A stretch of 64,000 nucleotides of DNA from NCBI RefSeq assembly GCF_000338275.1, contig NZ_ANMR01000019.1, positions 62,001 to 126,000 of the forward strand. Reading direction: 5' to 3'. Shown here in pieces: positions 10,110 through 20,834 of the stretch. Origin of the DNA: Staphylococcus xylosus NJ (lineage in GTDB: Bacteria; Bacillota; Bacilli; Staphylococcales; Staphylococcaceae). The notes beneath the pieces are model-generated. The model was not told the origin of the DNA. It did not search any database and saw only the letters and a list, made by a program, of their open reading frames with translations. Position 1 is the stretch's first letter. Each line of letters starts with the position of its first letter. Made by a program: the position numbers and the translations under genes.

Positions 10110-10310
10110 TCAACCAACAATTAACGCGATGATGAATAAAATAACAGATATGATGAGTGATGACCACAAGTAAGGGGACATACGATCTATCATTCTTTTA
10201 TATTCACGATCAGGAGCCTGCTCTTTTTTTAATTTCAAAAGTTTCATTAATAAATATAATGCTCCTACCATATTTATTAAAAATACAATAATCAATAATG
10301 TAATTGCCAT
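10110..10310 (-). CDS. Small two-TM membrane protein
   Basis: 66 residues with two hydrophobic helices (about 2-24 and 47-65) separated by a charged loop KLLKLKKEQAPDREYKRMIDR. Strong ribosome site AGGAGGAG before the ATG. Follows the next small membrane gene by 42 bases on the same strand, probably one transcript. Function unknown. Confidence 0.65.
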   Translation of the reverse strand: MAITLLIIVFLINMVGALYLLMKLLKLKKEQAPDREYKRMIDRMSPYLWSSLIISVILFIIALIVG

Positions 10311-10352
10311 AATATGTAACTCCTCCTAGCGATTGGCTAATTGTTAAGTTCT

Positions 10353-10538
10353 TCATTCTTTAAATATATAGAATGCCTTATATAGTAAATAAATAGCATT
10401 TACCATCGTAATCAACGCAAATACAATAAGTATAGTTTGGCTAAATGTAGATATACCAAAAGCTACTAACAGTGCTAAAATAATATTGATAAAACTAGAA
10501 ATTACAAAACCAATATCTAATTTATTTTTTTGTTGCAT
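10353..10538 (-). CDS. Small two-TM membrane protein
   Basis: 61 residues, short charged N-terminus (MQQKNKLD) then two hydrophobic helices. AAAAGGTG ribosome site. Upstream gene of a two-gene unit with the 66-residue protein at 10110-10310. No family recognised. Confidence 0.6.
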   Translation of the reverse strand: MQQKNKLDIGFVISSFINIILALLVAFGISTFSQTILIVFALITMVNAIYLLYKAFYIFKE

Positions 10539-10655
10539 ATTATCGCACCTTTTACTTAATAATATTTTTGAAGATCTGAATTTGTGTTATCTTATAAGAA
10601 ATCATAACACAATTTATTTTTTATAAAAAATAGTCGACTTAAGGAGAGACATACA

Positions 10656-10865
10656 TTGAATCTTACTCTTAAAATTCTAGTAGGTATAATCTTTGTTAGT
10701 ATAATGTCTTGGAATAACACGGTACAAACACATCAAAATGTAAATAAAAAAGCATATAAAGAACGGACTTCCCCTATGAACGGAAAACAATTTCGTTTCA
10801 TGTTTTTCTTAAACATCATTATGGTTACACTTTTTTATATCCTTCTTACGTACACTTATTTTTAA
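10656..10865 (+). CDS. Small membrane protein, TTG start
   Basis: 69 residues: hydrophobic N-terminal segment, a basic central loop (NKKAYKERTSPMNGKQFRF) and a C-terminal TM helix. AAGGAGAG precedes the TTG by about 8 bases. Divergent from the two small membrane genes to its left. Function unknown. Confidence 0.55.
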   Translation: MNLTLKILVGIIFVSIMSWNNTVQTHQNVNKKAYKERTSPMNGKQFRFMFFLNIIMVTLFYILLTYTYF

Positions 10866-10896
10866 TATAAACAGTATCTAATTTTAAAAATTGCAT

Positions 10897-10936
10897 AAAA
10901 ATACCCTCCCTTACACTCTGTAAAGGAGGGGGCGTT
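10897..10936. terminator. Terminator between the small gene and gltT
   Basis: CCCTCCCTTACA / TGTAAAGGAGGG hairpin with T tracts on both strands, between convergent genes. Confidence 0.88.
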
Positions 10937-10950
10937 TTCTATATTGTTTT

Positions 10951-12225
10951 CTATATCGTCTTCAGATACTCTTCGCCTTCTTTTTTATCGTAAACACCTT
11001 CTGTTTTAGCAATAAAGATTGTAGCTACAGAGTTTCCTAATACGTTAACACATGTTCTAAGCATTTCTAAAATTCTGTCTACACCTATAATAAGTGCTAA
11101 ACCTTGTGGATTTAATCCAACCGAGCCTAATGTTGTTAATAACACTACGATCGAAGCTCCTGGCACACCAGCCATACCTTTTGATGTAAGCATCAATGTA
11201 ACCATTAAGATGATTTGTTCACCAATACTTAAGTCAACACCGTATAATTGTGCAACAAATAGTGCCGCAATAGATTGGTACATGGCCGCACCATCAAGGT
11301 TAAACGAATAACCAGTTGGTAACACAAAGGATGCGATATCTCTAGGCACACCAAATCTTTCCATTTTTTTCATAACTGTTGGTAATACTGCTTCTGAACT
11401 TGCAGTTGAAAACGCAAGCATTAAATCATTTTTCAACAACTTGATGATTTGCGTAATTCTCACTCCACAAATTCTCGAAACAATGCCTAATACAATGAAA
11501 ATAAAGAAAAGCATAGCAATAACTACTGTTAAACATAATTTGAACAGTGGAATTAATGCTGATAATCCAAAAGTAATAATCGTTGTAGTAATAAATGCAA
11601 ATACTGCAATTGGCGCTAATAATAATACTTTACCAATCATCCAGAATACTGCTTCTAATGCGCCACCTAAAAAGTCTTTAACAGGTTGTGCTTTTTGTCC
11701 AATAGCAGCTAACGCCAAACCGAAAAATACTGAGAAGAATATGACCGGTAAAAGTTCTCCAGATCCAAATGCTTCAACTACGTTAGTCGGTATAATATTA
11801 ACAATTGTATCGATTAAATGATTTCCATATGTAGAGCTTTCTGCAGCCTTAGCAGTTGATTCATATTTTGAAATATCACCTTTAGGTAATAAATCGGGAT
11901 TCAGTCCTTGACCTGGTTTAAATAAATTACCAAATATTAACCCCATAAAAATTGCAAAACTTGTCATAATAACAAAATATAATAATGTTTTACCGCCATA
12001 GCGTCCAATCGTTTTTGTATCTCCAACATTTGAAATAGATAGTGCTAAAGAACAAAATACAATAGGTACTACTAACATTTTAATTAAATTTATAAATACA
12101 TCACCGAATGGTTGTATATAGTTAATTACATCTTTATTTCCATGTAAGATACTACCTAAAATTACCCCTAATACCAATGCTATGATAATTTGCGTCGGTA
12201 GGTTTATTCTTTTAATTACTCTCAC
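10951..12225 (-). CDS. gltT: Dicarboxylate/amino-acid:cation symporter (GltT/GltP-like)
   Basis: 424-residue DAACS family Na+/H+-coupled glutamate/aspartate importer. The two hairpin-forming serine-rich motifs and substrate region are present: FSTASSEAVLPTVMKKMER, PTGYSFNLDGAAMYQSIA and GVPGASIVVLLTTL, followed by DRILEMLRTCVNVLGNSVA. The reading frame begins with GTG; an ATG 10 bases upstream is out of frame and quickly stops. Monocistronic. Confidence 0.88.
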   Translation of the reverse strand: MRVIKRINLPTQIIIALVLGVILGSILHGNKDVINYIQPFGDVFINLIKMLVVPIVFCSLALSISNVGDTKTIGRYGGKTLLYFVIMTSFAIFMGLIFGNLFKPGQGLNPDLLPKGDISKYESTAKAAESSTYGNHLIDTIVNIIPTNVVEAFGSGELLPVIFFSVFFGLALAAIGQKAQPVKDFLGGALEAVFWMIGKVLLLAPIAVFAFITTTIITFGLSALIPLFKLCLTVVIAMLFFIFIVLGIVSRICGVRITQIIKLLKNDLMLAFSTASSEAVLPTVMKKMERFGVPRDIASFVLPTGYSFNLDGAAMYQSIAALFVAQLYGVDLSIGEQIILMVTLMLTSKGMAGVPGASIVVLLTTLGSVGLNPQGLALIIGVDRILEMLRTCVNVLGNSVATIFIAKTEGVYDKKEGEEYLKTI

Positions 12226-12770
12226 TCTTGTTCATCCCCTTATCTAAGCTAACATTTGCATAAATGCTAGTTTTCTACAAAATACAGTTTATCACAAAGA
12301 AAATTCCACTCATATATTAAATTTACATGATTCTAAAAATTATTTATGATTTTTGTATAACTAAGCTATTATATCAGAAATTTGTATATTTTAGTTAAAA
12401 AATAATTCGCCTTCATTCTCATACCCGTAGGCCTTCAAAGGTTACAAAATCATAATAAGAAAACGTTTTCTACATTATACACAAATTTGTCAAAAACAGC
12501 TTTTTTGCATACAAAATTAGTGTCATTTATTTTAATATGCGTCATTTTACAATACATCTTCATTATTTTTATATATTCTAAATTACACTAGCTCGTTTTA
12601 TCAATAACCTAATATTATAGCCATACGCTAAAGCCTCTTTTGCTTTTATGAAAACCTACGTCCACAACCATCGTATTCTTTGATAATATAAAATTATACT
12701 TTGAATATATTGTCCACACTAAAAAACATTAATGTTTCATAAAAATTTTTACAAAAAAGGAGAAGTCATA
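12226..12770. other. Intergenic region without a gene
   Basis: About 545 AT-rich bases. Apart from a cre-like palindrome at 12458-12471 no coding, RNA or repeat signal was recognised. Confidence 0.5.
12458..12471. promoter_or_regulatory. cre-like palindrome
   Basis: AGAAAACGTTTTCT is a perfect palindrome matching the CcpA consensus at all but the two outermost bases. It lies about 230 bases upstream of gltT, which could be catabolite-controlled. Confidence 0.35.
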
Positions 12771-12948
12771 ATGGCAAGACATAAATCTAGAGGCCGTCCC
12801 CCCAAAAAAATATACTGTTATATTAGCTATAATTAGTTTAATGATTTTCTCGTCTCTATATACTTTGCTTTTCTACACTTTTTTAAAAAGCATAAGTGCA
12901 ATTGAACATACCTCATTTTACATAACTAAAGTAGCTACTTATCAATAA
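12771..12948 (+). pseudogene. Frameshifted small membrane-protein gene (C6A7 tract)
   Basis: ATG with AAAGGAG 9 bases upstream begins MARHKSRGRPPKK, then the frame runs through a C6A7 tract (12798-12810) and stops at 12834. In the +1 frame the sequence continues as a TM helix (TVILAIISLMIFSSLYTLLF) and ends at 12946-12948. Removing one base from the tract gives a coherent 58-residue protein: a basic AT-hook-like RGRPPKK head plus one TM helix. It may be broken, phase-variable, read by slippage, or a sequencing error. Function unknown. Confidence 0.7.
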
Positions 12949-12988
12949 CTTAGTATAAACAATCAACTATTTTAAAAAGGAACGTGCT

Positions 12989-13156
12989 ATGATGCAAATT
13001 ATAAATATCAGTGCAGTAACAGAAAAAGGATTAAATAAAAAGGTCAATGCGTTTTTAGAGGAAAATCCATATATTGAAATCATTAAATTCGATTATGCTA
13101 TCGGCTCTAGTAGTTATGGTGTAGGGATTTTATATCAAGATAAAGTAAAAATGTAA
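12989..13156 (+). CDS. Small Cse60-like protein
   Basis: 55 residues from an ATG with AAAAAGGAACG upstream. The pattern of an N-terminal strand, a helix with VNAFLEENPYIEIIKFDYAI and a C-terminal strand GVGILYQDK resembles the small Cse60 family known from Bacillus sporulation gene sets and found in non-sporulating relatives. The assignment is by pattern only. It follows the frameshifted gene by 40 bases and is closed by a good terminator. Confidence 0.6.
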   Translation: MMQIINISAVTEKGLNKKVNAFLEENPYIEIIKFDYAIGSSSYGVGILYQDKVKM

Positions 13157-13197
13157 TTTAAATTATTTTTATTCATATTGCTAAAACTGAACTACAT

Positions 13198-13256
13198 AAA
13201 AGGCATGAAACACGAAACTAAATTGCTAGTTTGATTCCGTATTCATGCCTTTTAAT
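13198..13256 (+). terminator. Terminator after the Cse60-like gene
   Basis: AAAAGGCATGAA / TTCATGCCTTTT stem with a long loop and T-rich tail. Confidence 0.85.
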
Positions 13257-13335
13257 TATATATTGCAGTAATATTTTTCCTAATATATTTGTTCATCACT
13301 AGTAGTTACACATAATATTTCACAATAAAATTGTA

Positions 13336-13437
13336 TCACTGGTTAAAATTATCTTTAACTGATTTAGGAACATCTTTCTCATCAACATTTTTTTGCTCTA
13401 CTATCGTCCCTTTATTTACTAGTGAATGATGAATATT
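13336..13437 (-). pseudogene. C-terminal gene remnant (DUF4889-like?)
   Basis: About 33 open codons on the minus strand with no usable start, ending in a stop. They read GTIVEQKNVDEKDVPKSVKD near the end, codon-like in composition. The ending resembles that of the intact DUF4889-type protein at 38768-39103 (KKEVVKHDDIPHGLMMKI), so it may be the tail of a decayed paralogue. Weak, short evidence. Confidence 0.35.
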
Positions 13438-13653
13438 TTAAACGCAAAATATTGGAATAAGTTACTTTACTACATAAAAATTTTAAAAATAACATATTGT
13501 TTTGGTGAAAGCTATTAATCCATATCTATTTTTGCTAACCTTATATTAGATGAAGAATATTATGTGATGTTTTACGTATCATTTAGAGAGTTTTTAAATA
13601 TAACATCAATATGTTTTACATTAAAAAACAACAAACTTTAAGGAGTATTACAA

Positions 13654-13860
13654 ATGACAAAAGCTATGTATGTACATCACATTATTAACATTGTACTTAT
13701 GATTGTATTAATCATCTTTAATAACACAGATATAGGAGGATTAACTTTATCAATAATATTGGCAGTCGTATTTATTACTAATACTGTATTACTAATAAGA
13801 GAAAATAGTAAAAAAGTAAGAAAAGAAGGCATTACTATAGAAGAACATAATAAAAAATAA
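13654..13860 (+). CDS. Small two-TM membrane protein
   Basis: 68 residues: hydrophobic helix at about 8-24, second at about 30-48, then a charged tail RENSKKVRKEGITIEEHNKK. AAGGAG ribosome site. Function unknown; one of several tiny membrane-protein genes clustered at 12.7-15.6 kb. Confidence 0.6.
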   Translation: MTKAMYVHHIINIVLMIVLIIFNNTDIGGLTLSIILAVVFITNTVLLIRENSKKVRKEGITIEEHNKK

Positions 13861-13887
13861 ATTACTTTTATCTTGGCGAGTGAAATC

Positions 13888-14025
13888 GTGAACTTCAGTA
13901 AATACAAATATGACTATAACTATATACTCATGGCTATACCTTTACTAATTTGTTCAATCTTTGTACCCGCCGTTTTTATTGCATTTCTTGTATGCCTGTT
14001 CTGTGGTTTTGAAGAACGTTATTAA
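13888..14025 (+). CDS. Very small membrane protein (45 aa), GTG start
   Basis: Short open frame from GTG: a polar, tyrosine-rich head (NFSKYKYDYNY) and one long hydrophobic helix containing three cysteines, ending CGFEERY. The ribosome site is weak (GGCGAG). Lies 27 bases after the preceding small membrane gene. Unrecognised. Confidence 0.4.
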   Translation: MNFSKYKYDYNYILMAIPLLICSIFVPAVFIAFLVCLFCGFEERY

Positions 14026-14144
14026 TGAAGAAATTTAGCAGTAAATTAATACATATTCGCTTTAATCAGTTTAAAATGAACTAAAAATCATAAAATAATG
14101 AAGATGATTATTAAATCAATAATGACTCACTGGAGGGTATTGTT

Positions 14145-14480
14145 TTGAAGACTTTTGCATTTTTTACTATCATTTTTATATTTAGTGCTTTATGGACATC
14201 TTTGGCAATTCGCTACTTGCCTTCCGAAACTACCGGGCGTAAAAACAAGAAAAATTCGTTTAACACTCAGCAACAATCAATGATTATTGAAATTTTCGCA
14301 AGAACTTTTGTATGGTTTGTATATTTCTTACTTTTAAATATAATCATGAAATATTTTGGTTATTGGCATAATAATAGCTTGGCAAAAGATTACTCTGAAT
14401 TAGTATACCTTTTAGCTATCATTTTGTTGGGAGTTATGAACTATTTTTATGTAAAAAGAAAATATAACTCTAAAAGATAA
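14145..14480 (+). CDS. Membrane protein of unknown function, TTG start
   Basis: 111 residues with three predicted TM segments (about 4-22, 52-72 and 86-104) and a basic loop GRKNKKNSF. TGGAGGG lies 6 bases before the TTG. No family recognised; it sits in the same small-membrane-gene patch upstream of guaA. Confidence 0.6.
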   Translation: MKTFAFFTIIFIFSALWTSLAIRYLPSETTGRKNKKNSFNTQQQSMIIEIFARTFVWFVYFLLLNIIMKYFGYWHNNSLAKDYSELVYLLAIILLGVMNYFYVKRKYNSKR

Positions 14481-14522
14481 TGCAGACTATTTTATAATCA
14501 AAAAAGTTTATAAAAACAAAAA

Positions 14523-14565
14523 GCAGTGTAGTTTAGTTTTTATAACGGTACTACACCATTTTTTG
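14523..14565 (+). terminator. Terminator
   Basis: GTGTAGT / ACTACAC stem followed by CATTTTTTG, 45 bases after the preceding gene. Confidence 0.75.
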
Positions 14566-14819
14566 AAAATATTTAATTCGAAAACTTAATTAACCTTATG
14601 AATTAAATAGGTAACAATATTTTTATTAAAATCTGATTTTGATTTTGCATAAATAATCATACAAGTGTCAATATACACTCAATCACTTTGAAAATAATAC
14701 TTTATAAAAGGCGTGGTTAAGTCATGGATATTTTATGTATATACTCTTAGTGCTTGTTAAACATCAAAATGTTGATTTAACAGTATCTTAGTTTAAGTAT
14801 TAGTTATATACAATCATTT

Positions 14820-15016
14820 GCAAATAGCATTGGCATAGAGAAGCACATCACAAGCCATACAATGAGACATAGCCATATCATGTTTTAAATCACTTAAGGC
14901 TATAATGGAGTGCGTGGGACATACTAGACCATAAGACAACATTACATATATATAGCCATGTCACTGAACAGATGGATAAAAATATGATGAATAAACTAGA
15001 GAAAGTAGGTAACTAA
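14820..15016 (+). pseudogene. Decayed tyrosine integrase, C-terminal part
   Basis: Two frames together read as the end of a phage/island tyrosine recombinase. Frame one gives ANSIGIEKHITSHTMRHSHI with the HxxR box, then a stop. A later frame gives DHKTTLHIYSHVTEQMDKNM ending KLEKVGN, with the catalytic tyrosine context IYSHVTEQM. The middle is broken by stops and frame changes. It lies about 640 bases from the guaA 3' end, a known integration site, and is the footprint of a lost element. Confidence 0.8.
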
Positions 15017-15017
15017 A

Positions 15018-15557
15018 ATGGTTTGGTTAAACGTTCTAACTATTTTAATATTATTTTTACTAACTGGCTTTTTATCAGGCAAACATAGAGACAAGCTATT
15101 ATTTCTAAAAGCATTTACTTCCGCAGTATTTATGGTTATAAGCGCCTTATTATCTATAACTATATCAGCTTTGATTACTTACTACCTATTTGCCATTATA
15201 CTAGATGACGGAAGTAGTATATTTATACTCGGACTAATAACCATACTTCTATCAGGTTTAATGAATTATTATTTAGTAAGACTTATCATGAAAATAAATA
15301 GTTATAATGAACTCTTAATCATGGTTATTGAGTATTATATTCAGTGGACAACTATATTTTTTACTTTGTATCAATTCTTCACTTCTTCAGGCGATACAAT
15401 TCGTGAATTAAAACATTTAAATATTTCAACGGCTACCCTTGATGTGAGCTTGATGAATATTATAATCTTACCAATTTTGTTAGTAAGTTGGATTTCAATT
15501 GCTATGGTTAAAGTATATATCAAGGATCATCAATCTAAAGAAAACAATCAACAATAA
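15018..15557 (+). CDS. Integral membrane protein of unknown function
   Basis: 179 residues with about five TM segments. The first begins at the N-terminus (VWLNVLTILILFLLTGFL), and the last (about 145-165) is followed by a charged tail KVYIKDHQSKENNQQ. It starts one base after the integrase remnant stop and ends about 95 bases from the guaA stop codon, convergent with it. It may be left over from the element that used this site. No family recognised. Confidence 0.65.
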   Translation: MVWLNVLTILILFLLTGFLSGKHRDKLLFLKAFTSAVFMVISALLSITISALITYYLFAIILDDGSSIFILGLITILLSGLMNYYLVRLIMKINSYNELLIMVIEYYIQWTTIFFTLYQFFTSSGDTIRELKHLNISTATLDVSLMNIIILPILLVSWISIAMVKVYIKDHQSKENNQQ

Positions 15558-15604
15558 GCGCAAATTTTAATACACTCGCCCTATTTACAATTTCAAATCC
15601 ACAA

Positions 15605-15640
15605 AAACAACCCCTTAAGCCATAGACTTAAGGGGTTTCA
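15605..15640. terminator. Bidirectional terminator, guaA / membrane protein
   Basis: AACCCCTTAAG / CTTAAGGGGTT hairpin between convergent genes; on the guaA strand it is followed by GTTTTTG. Confidence 0.88.
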
Positions 15641-15653
15641 TCATTCTATACTA

Positions 15654-15668
15654 TTATTCCCACTCGAT
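15654..15668. other. Island attachment core at the guaA 3' end
   Basis: TTATTCCCACTCGAT spans the guaA stop codon and last codons. From memory this is the core used by some S. aureus pathogenicity islands (SaPIbov1 type). No second copy was found in the window, so any element is gone or only one end survives. Confidence 0.6.
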
Positions 15669-17195
15669 TGTACTTGGCGGTTTAGATGTTATATCATAAA
15701 CAACGCGGTTAACGTGATCGACTTCATTTACGATACGGCTTGAAATCTTTTGTAAGACTTCCCAGTCGATACGGGCGAAGTCACTTGTCATGCCATCGAT
15801 TGAGGTTACGGCACGAATACCAACTGTATGGTCATACGTACGGTAATCTCCCATAACACCTACTGATTGGATACCTGGTAATACTGTGAAGTATTGCCAA
15901 ATTTCACGTTCAAGACCTTCCTCACGGATAACCTGTCTTAAAATCGCATCAGATTCACGTACAATTTCAAGTTTGTCTTCAGTGATTTCTCCAAGGACAC
16001 GGATACCTAAACCTGGACCTGGGAATGGTTGTCTCCAAACTAAGTGCTCTGGAATACCTAATTCGATACCTAGTTCGCGCACTTCATCTTTGAATAGTGT
16101 ATTAATAGGTTCGATTAACTGGAATTCCATATCTTCAGGTAAACCACCTACATTGTGGTGTGATTTAATCGTTTGAGCAGTTTTTGTGCCTGACTCGATA
16201 ACATCTGTATAAAGTGTACCTTGCGCTAAGAAATCTACACCTTTTAATTTAGATGCTTCATCATCGAAGACATAGATAAACTCATTCCCGATGATTTTAC
16301 GTTTTTGTTCTGGGTCTGACACGCCTTGTAATTTACTCATGAAACGTTCTTGTGCATCTACACGAATAATATTCATGTTGAAGCCTTCACCGAACTGCTC
16401 CATAACCATGTCGCCTTCACCTTTACGTAATAAGCCATGATCTACAAAGATACATGTAAGCTGATCACCAATTGCTTTGTGTAACAATACTGCTACTACA
16501 GATGAATCAACTCCACCACTCATAGCACATAACACTCTACGGTCGCCAACTTGATTGCGGATTTTTTCAACTTCGATTTCAATGAAGTTTTCCATTGACC
16601 ATTCACCAGTACATTCACATACGCGACGTACAAAGTTACGTAATAAGTCATTACCATATTCAGTATGACGTACTTCTGGGTGGAATTGTACACCATAAAT
16701 ACGGCGAGATTTATCTTCAATCGCTGCATAATTTGTGCTTGGGCTGTCAGCAATAACTTCAAAGCCTTCTGGAATCTCAATAACTTTATCTGAATGACTC
16801 ATCCAAACATTTTGTTCTTCCGGTAAACCGAAGAATAATTCATCAGTTTTAGCATTGATGATTGCTTTACCATATTCACGTTCATTGGCACGTTCAACTT
16901 TTCCGCCTAATAGTTTAGTCGTCAACTGCATACCATAACAAATACCTAAAATCGGCACTCCTAAATTGTATATTTCTGGATCAATTGTGAACGAATCTTC
17001 TTCATAAACTGAGTTTGGTCCACCCGAAAGGATAATACCTTTAGGGTTCAATTGTTTTATTTCTTCCATACTAATCTCATGGTCGTGTAACTCACTATAT
17101 ACGCCCATTTCACGAATACGTCGTGTAATTAACTGATTGTATTGGCTACCAAAGTCTAAAACAAGTATGAGCTCTTGCTCTTTCGCCATTTCCAT
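15654..17195 (-). CDS. guaA: GMP synthase (glutamine-hydrolysing)
   Basis: 513 residues. N-terminal class I glutamine amidotransferase (GICYGMQ nucleophile elbow, QFHPEV histidine/glutamate), then the ATP-pyrophosphatase domain with the P-loop [12 protein letters not shown] and the C-terminal dimerisation domain ending KPPSTIEWE. Converts XMP to GMP using glutamine and ATP. Last gene of xpt-pbuX-guaB-guaA, 21 bases after guaB. AAAGGAG precedes the first ATG; a second in-frame ATG (MAKEQ) follows two codons later. Confidence 0.98.
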   Translation of the reverse strand: MEMAKEQELILVLDFGSQYNQLITRRIREMGVYSELHDHEISMEEIKQLNPKGIILSGGPNSVYEEDSFTIDPEIYNLGVPILGICYGMQLTTKLLGGKVERANEREYGKAIINAKTDELFFGLPEEQNVWMSHSDKVIEIPEGFEVIADSPSTNYAAIEDKSRRIYGVQFHPEVRHTEYGNDLLRNFVRRVCECTGEWSMENFIEIEVEKIRNQVGDRRVLCAMSGGVDSSVVAVLLHKAIGDQLTCIFVDHGLLRKGEGDMVMEQFGEGFNMNIIRVDAQERFMSKLQGVSDPEQKRKIIGNEFIYVFDDEASKLKGVDFLAQGTLYTDVIESGTKTAQTIKSHHNVGGLPEDMEFQLIEPINTLFKDEVRELGIELGIPEHLVWRQPFPGPGLGIRVLGEITEDKLEIVRESDAILRQVIREEGLEREIWQYFTVLPGIQSVGVMGDYRTYDHTVGIRAVTSIDGMTSDFARIDWEVLQKISSRIVNEVDHVNRVVYDITSKPPSTIEWE

Positions 17196-17216
17196 AACTT
17201 TAAATCTCCTTTTAAC

Positions 17217-18701
<1,485 letters not shown>

Positions 18702-18721
18702 TTAATTGTTTTATAGTTCTA

Positions 18722-19990
18722 TTATTTCATAATTTCCGTGTCTTGTTGATGCTTTATGCCATTAAAAAAGAAATTCAAAACAATTGCTGAAATTGCACCT
18801 AGTACAATACCGTTTTGAGTTAACCATGCAAATTGTTCACCTAAGGCGTCAAACGCCTGAGGTACTGCACTTATACCCGTTCCTAGTCCTACAGATACAG
18901 CAATAACTAACAAATTATTTTGATTCTTAAAATTAATATTACCTAATATACTAACACCATATGCCATGACCATGCCAAACATAGCTATCATCGCTCCACC
19001 TAATACTGGTAGAGGAATCATATTTGCTAATGCACCTAATTTAGGAATACACCCACAAATAACTAGCAATATAACCATACCGTATATCACTTTATTCTTT
19101 TTCGCACCTGACAATGATACTAAGCCTACATTTTGTGAATACGCAGTATAAGGGAATGCGTTGAAGATAGAACCTAAGATGATAGCAATACCTTCTGCTG
19201 TATAACCTTTACGGAAATCTTTGCGTTCCAATGATTTACCTGTTATTTCACTTAATGCATGATATACACCGGTTGATTCTATTAAACTTACTAATGCAAC
19301 TATAAAGAATACAAGTGTCGCCCCAAAGTCAAAGCTGAAAGTTGAAAATCTAAACGGTTGAGGTAAAGCAAACCAATGCGCCGTACCAATTTGATTTACA
19401 TCTACGATTCCAAAGAAGCCGGCTAGCACCGTCCCCACAATAAGTCCGATAAGTATAGCGATAGATTTCAAAAATCCTACAGTAAAACGCTGTACGAGTA
19501 AAATGACAACCAAAGTGATGACACCTAAGATGATATTTTTAGAATCCCCGTAGTCTTTAGCACCTTCTCCTCCTGCCAAATAATTCATTGCAACTGGCAT
19601 TAGGTTAATCCCAATAATTGTTACCACACTTCCAGTAACAACTGGAGGGAAGAACTTCACCAAATAGGAAAAGAATGGTGCAATGATTACAACTAGAATA
19701 CCCGACAAGAAGAGCGAACCATATAAGTCACCAATACCTTTAGTTTGCCCAATTAAAATCATTGGTGCCACAGCAGTAAATGTACAGCCTAATACAATCG
19801 GCAAACCAATGCCTGTACCTTTCCATACTTGCAAGAAGGTCGCTACACCACACATAAAGATGTCCACTGTAACTAGGAAAGCAATTTGTTCAGGTGTGAA
19901 GTCTAAACTTGTTCCTACAATAATAGGTACGAGTATTGCCCCCGCATACATTGCTAATAAATGCTGTAAACTTAAAATGAAGGTTTTCAT
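18722..19990 (-). CDS. pbuX: Xanthine permease
   Basis: 422-residue NCS2 (nucleobase:cation symporter-2) transporter with about 14 TM spans. Family signature region QNVGLVSLSGAKKNKVI is present. Start overlaps the xpt stop by four bases (ATGA coupling). Imports xanthine, which Xpt then phosphoribosylates. Confidence 0.95.
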   Translation of the reverse strand: MKTFILSLQHLLAMYAGAILVPIIVGTSLDFTPEQIAFLVTVDIFMCGVATFLQVWKGTGIGLPIVLGCTFTAVAPMILIGQTKGIGDLYGSLFLSGILVVIIAPFFSYLVKFFPPVVTGSVVTIIGINLMPVAMNYLAGGEGAKDYGDSKNIILGVITLVVILLVQRFTVGFLKSIAILIGLIVGTVLAGFFGIVDVNQIGTAHWFALPQPFRFSTFSFDFGATLVFFIVALVSLIESTGVYHALSEITGKSLERKDFRKGYTAEGIAIILGSIFNAFPYTAYSQNVGLVSLSGAKKNKVIYGMVILLVICGCIPKLGALANMIPLPVLGGAMIAMFGMVMAYGVSILGNINFKNQNNLLVIAVSVGLGTGISAVPQAFDALGEQFAWLTQNGIVLGAISAIVLNFFFNGIKHQQDTEIMK

Positions 19991-20568
19991 GCTTCTTCGC
20001 CAACGAAAGTAACTTTATTTCCACTTAGCGAAGCCACTTTGCATAATGATGAAACTGTTAAACCTGCTTGTTCCAAACGTTCTCTCCCAGGTTGGAAACT
20101 TTTTTCTACTACAATACCTATACCAACTGTTGTACCTTTGGCTTGTTGTACAATTTCATTTAAGCCTAAAGATGCATCTCCATTGGCTAAAAAGTCATCT
20201 ACGATAAGTACTTTGTCATTTTCATCTAAAAACTCTTTAGACACAATCACTGTACTTGTCGTATTTTTAGTAAAAGAATGTATATCTGCTTGATACACAT
20301 CTTTTTTTAGTGTACTTGGTTTTGCTTTTTTAGCGAATAGGCATGGCACATCAAAGTGCATAGCTGCCATAATCGCCGGTGCAATACCAGACGCTTCAAT
20401 TGTTAAAATTTTTGTGATGCCCTCGTCCTTAAATTGTTCGTAAAAAGTTCGTCCTACATCATGCATCAGCTTGGCATCGATTTGATGGTTTAAAAAACCA
20501 TCTACCTTTAAAATCTTTTCGTCAATAACGACACCATCTGCTTCGACTTTCTGCTTCAACAAATCCAC
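19987..20568 (-). CDS. xpt: Xanthine phosphoribosyltransferase
   Basis: 193 residues; converts xanthine + PRPP to XMP. The PRPP-binding motif VLIVDDFLANGDAS is at about 124-137. First gene of the operon, preceded by an intrinsic terminator (20596-20634) and, further up, a guanine aptamer, so expression falls when guanine is plentiful. Confidence 0.97.
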   Translation of the reverse strand: MDLLKQKVEADGVVIDEKILKVDGFLNHQIDAKLMHDVGRTFYEQFKDEGITKILTIEASGIAPAIMAAMHFDVPCLFAKKAKPSTLKKDVYQADIHSFTKNTTSTVIVSKEFLDENDKVLIVDDFLANGDASLGLNEIVQQAKGTTVGIGIVVEKSFQPGRERLEQAGLTVSSLCKVASLSGNKVTFVGEEA

Positions 20569-20595
20569 TCGTAAAAAACCTCCTCATTTTGTGTA

Positions 20596-20636
20596 CAAAA
20601 AAAACCCTAAACTAACTTAGTTTCAGGATCTATGAG
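20596..20636 (-). terminator. Regulated terminator in the xpt leader
   Basis: On the minus strand CCTGAAACTAA-GT-TAGTTTAGGG followed by TTTTTTTT, just before the xpt ribosome site. It is the likely off-state hairpin of the guanine riboswitch. Confidence 0.75.
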
Positions 20637-20834
20637 TGAACGTGCAATACTATAAGCAGCTATTATCCTAATTTTAAATGATGTCTAAAGAGGTAAGATT
20701 TTTACATTCATTTCCCTATTAAATATGTAAAAAATATGTTTATAACATCGAATACGAGGAAACAGTTTAAAAAGCATAGTCGAATATGTACAACTTTTTA
20801 AATCGTTTTTAATTGCTAAAGCATTGTATAGGTT

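Noticed and set aside
11441..11821. 126-codon plus-strand open frame
   Set aside because: Antisense shadow of gltT with no ribosome site.
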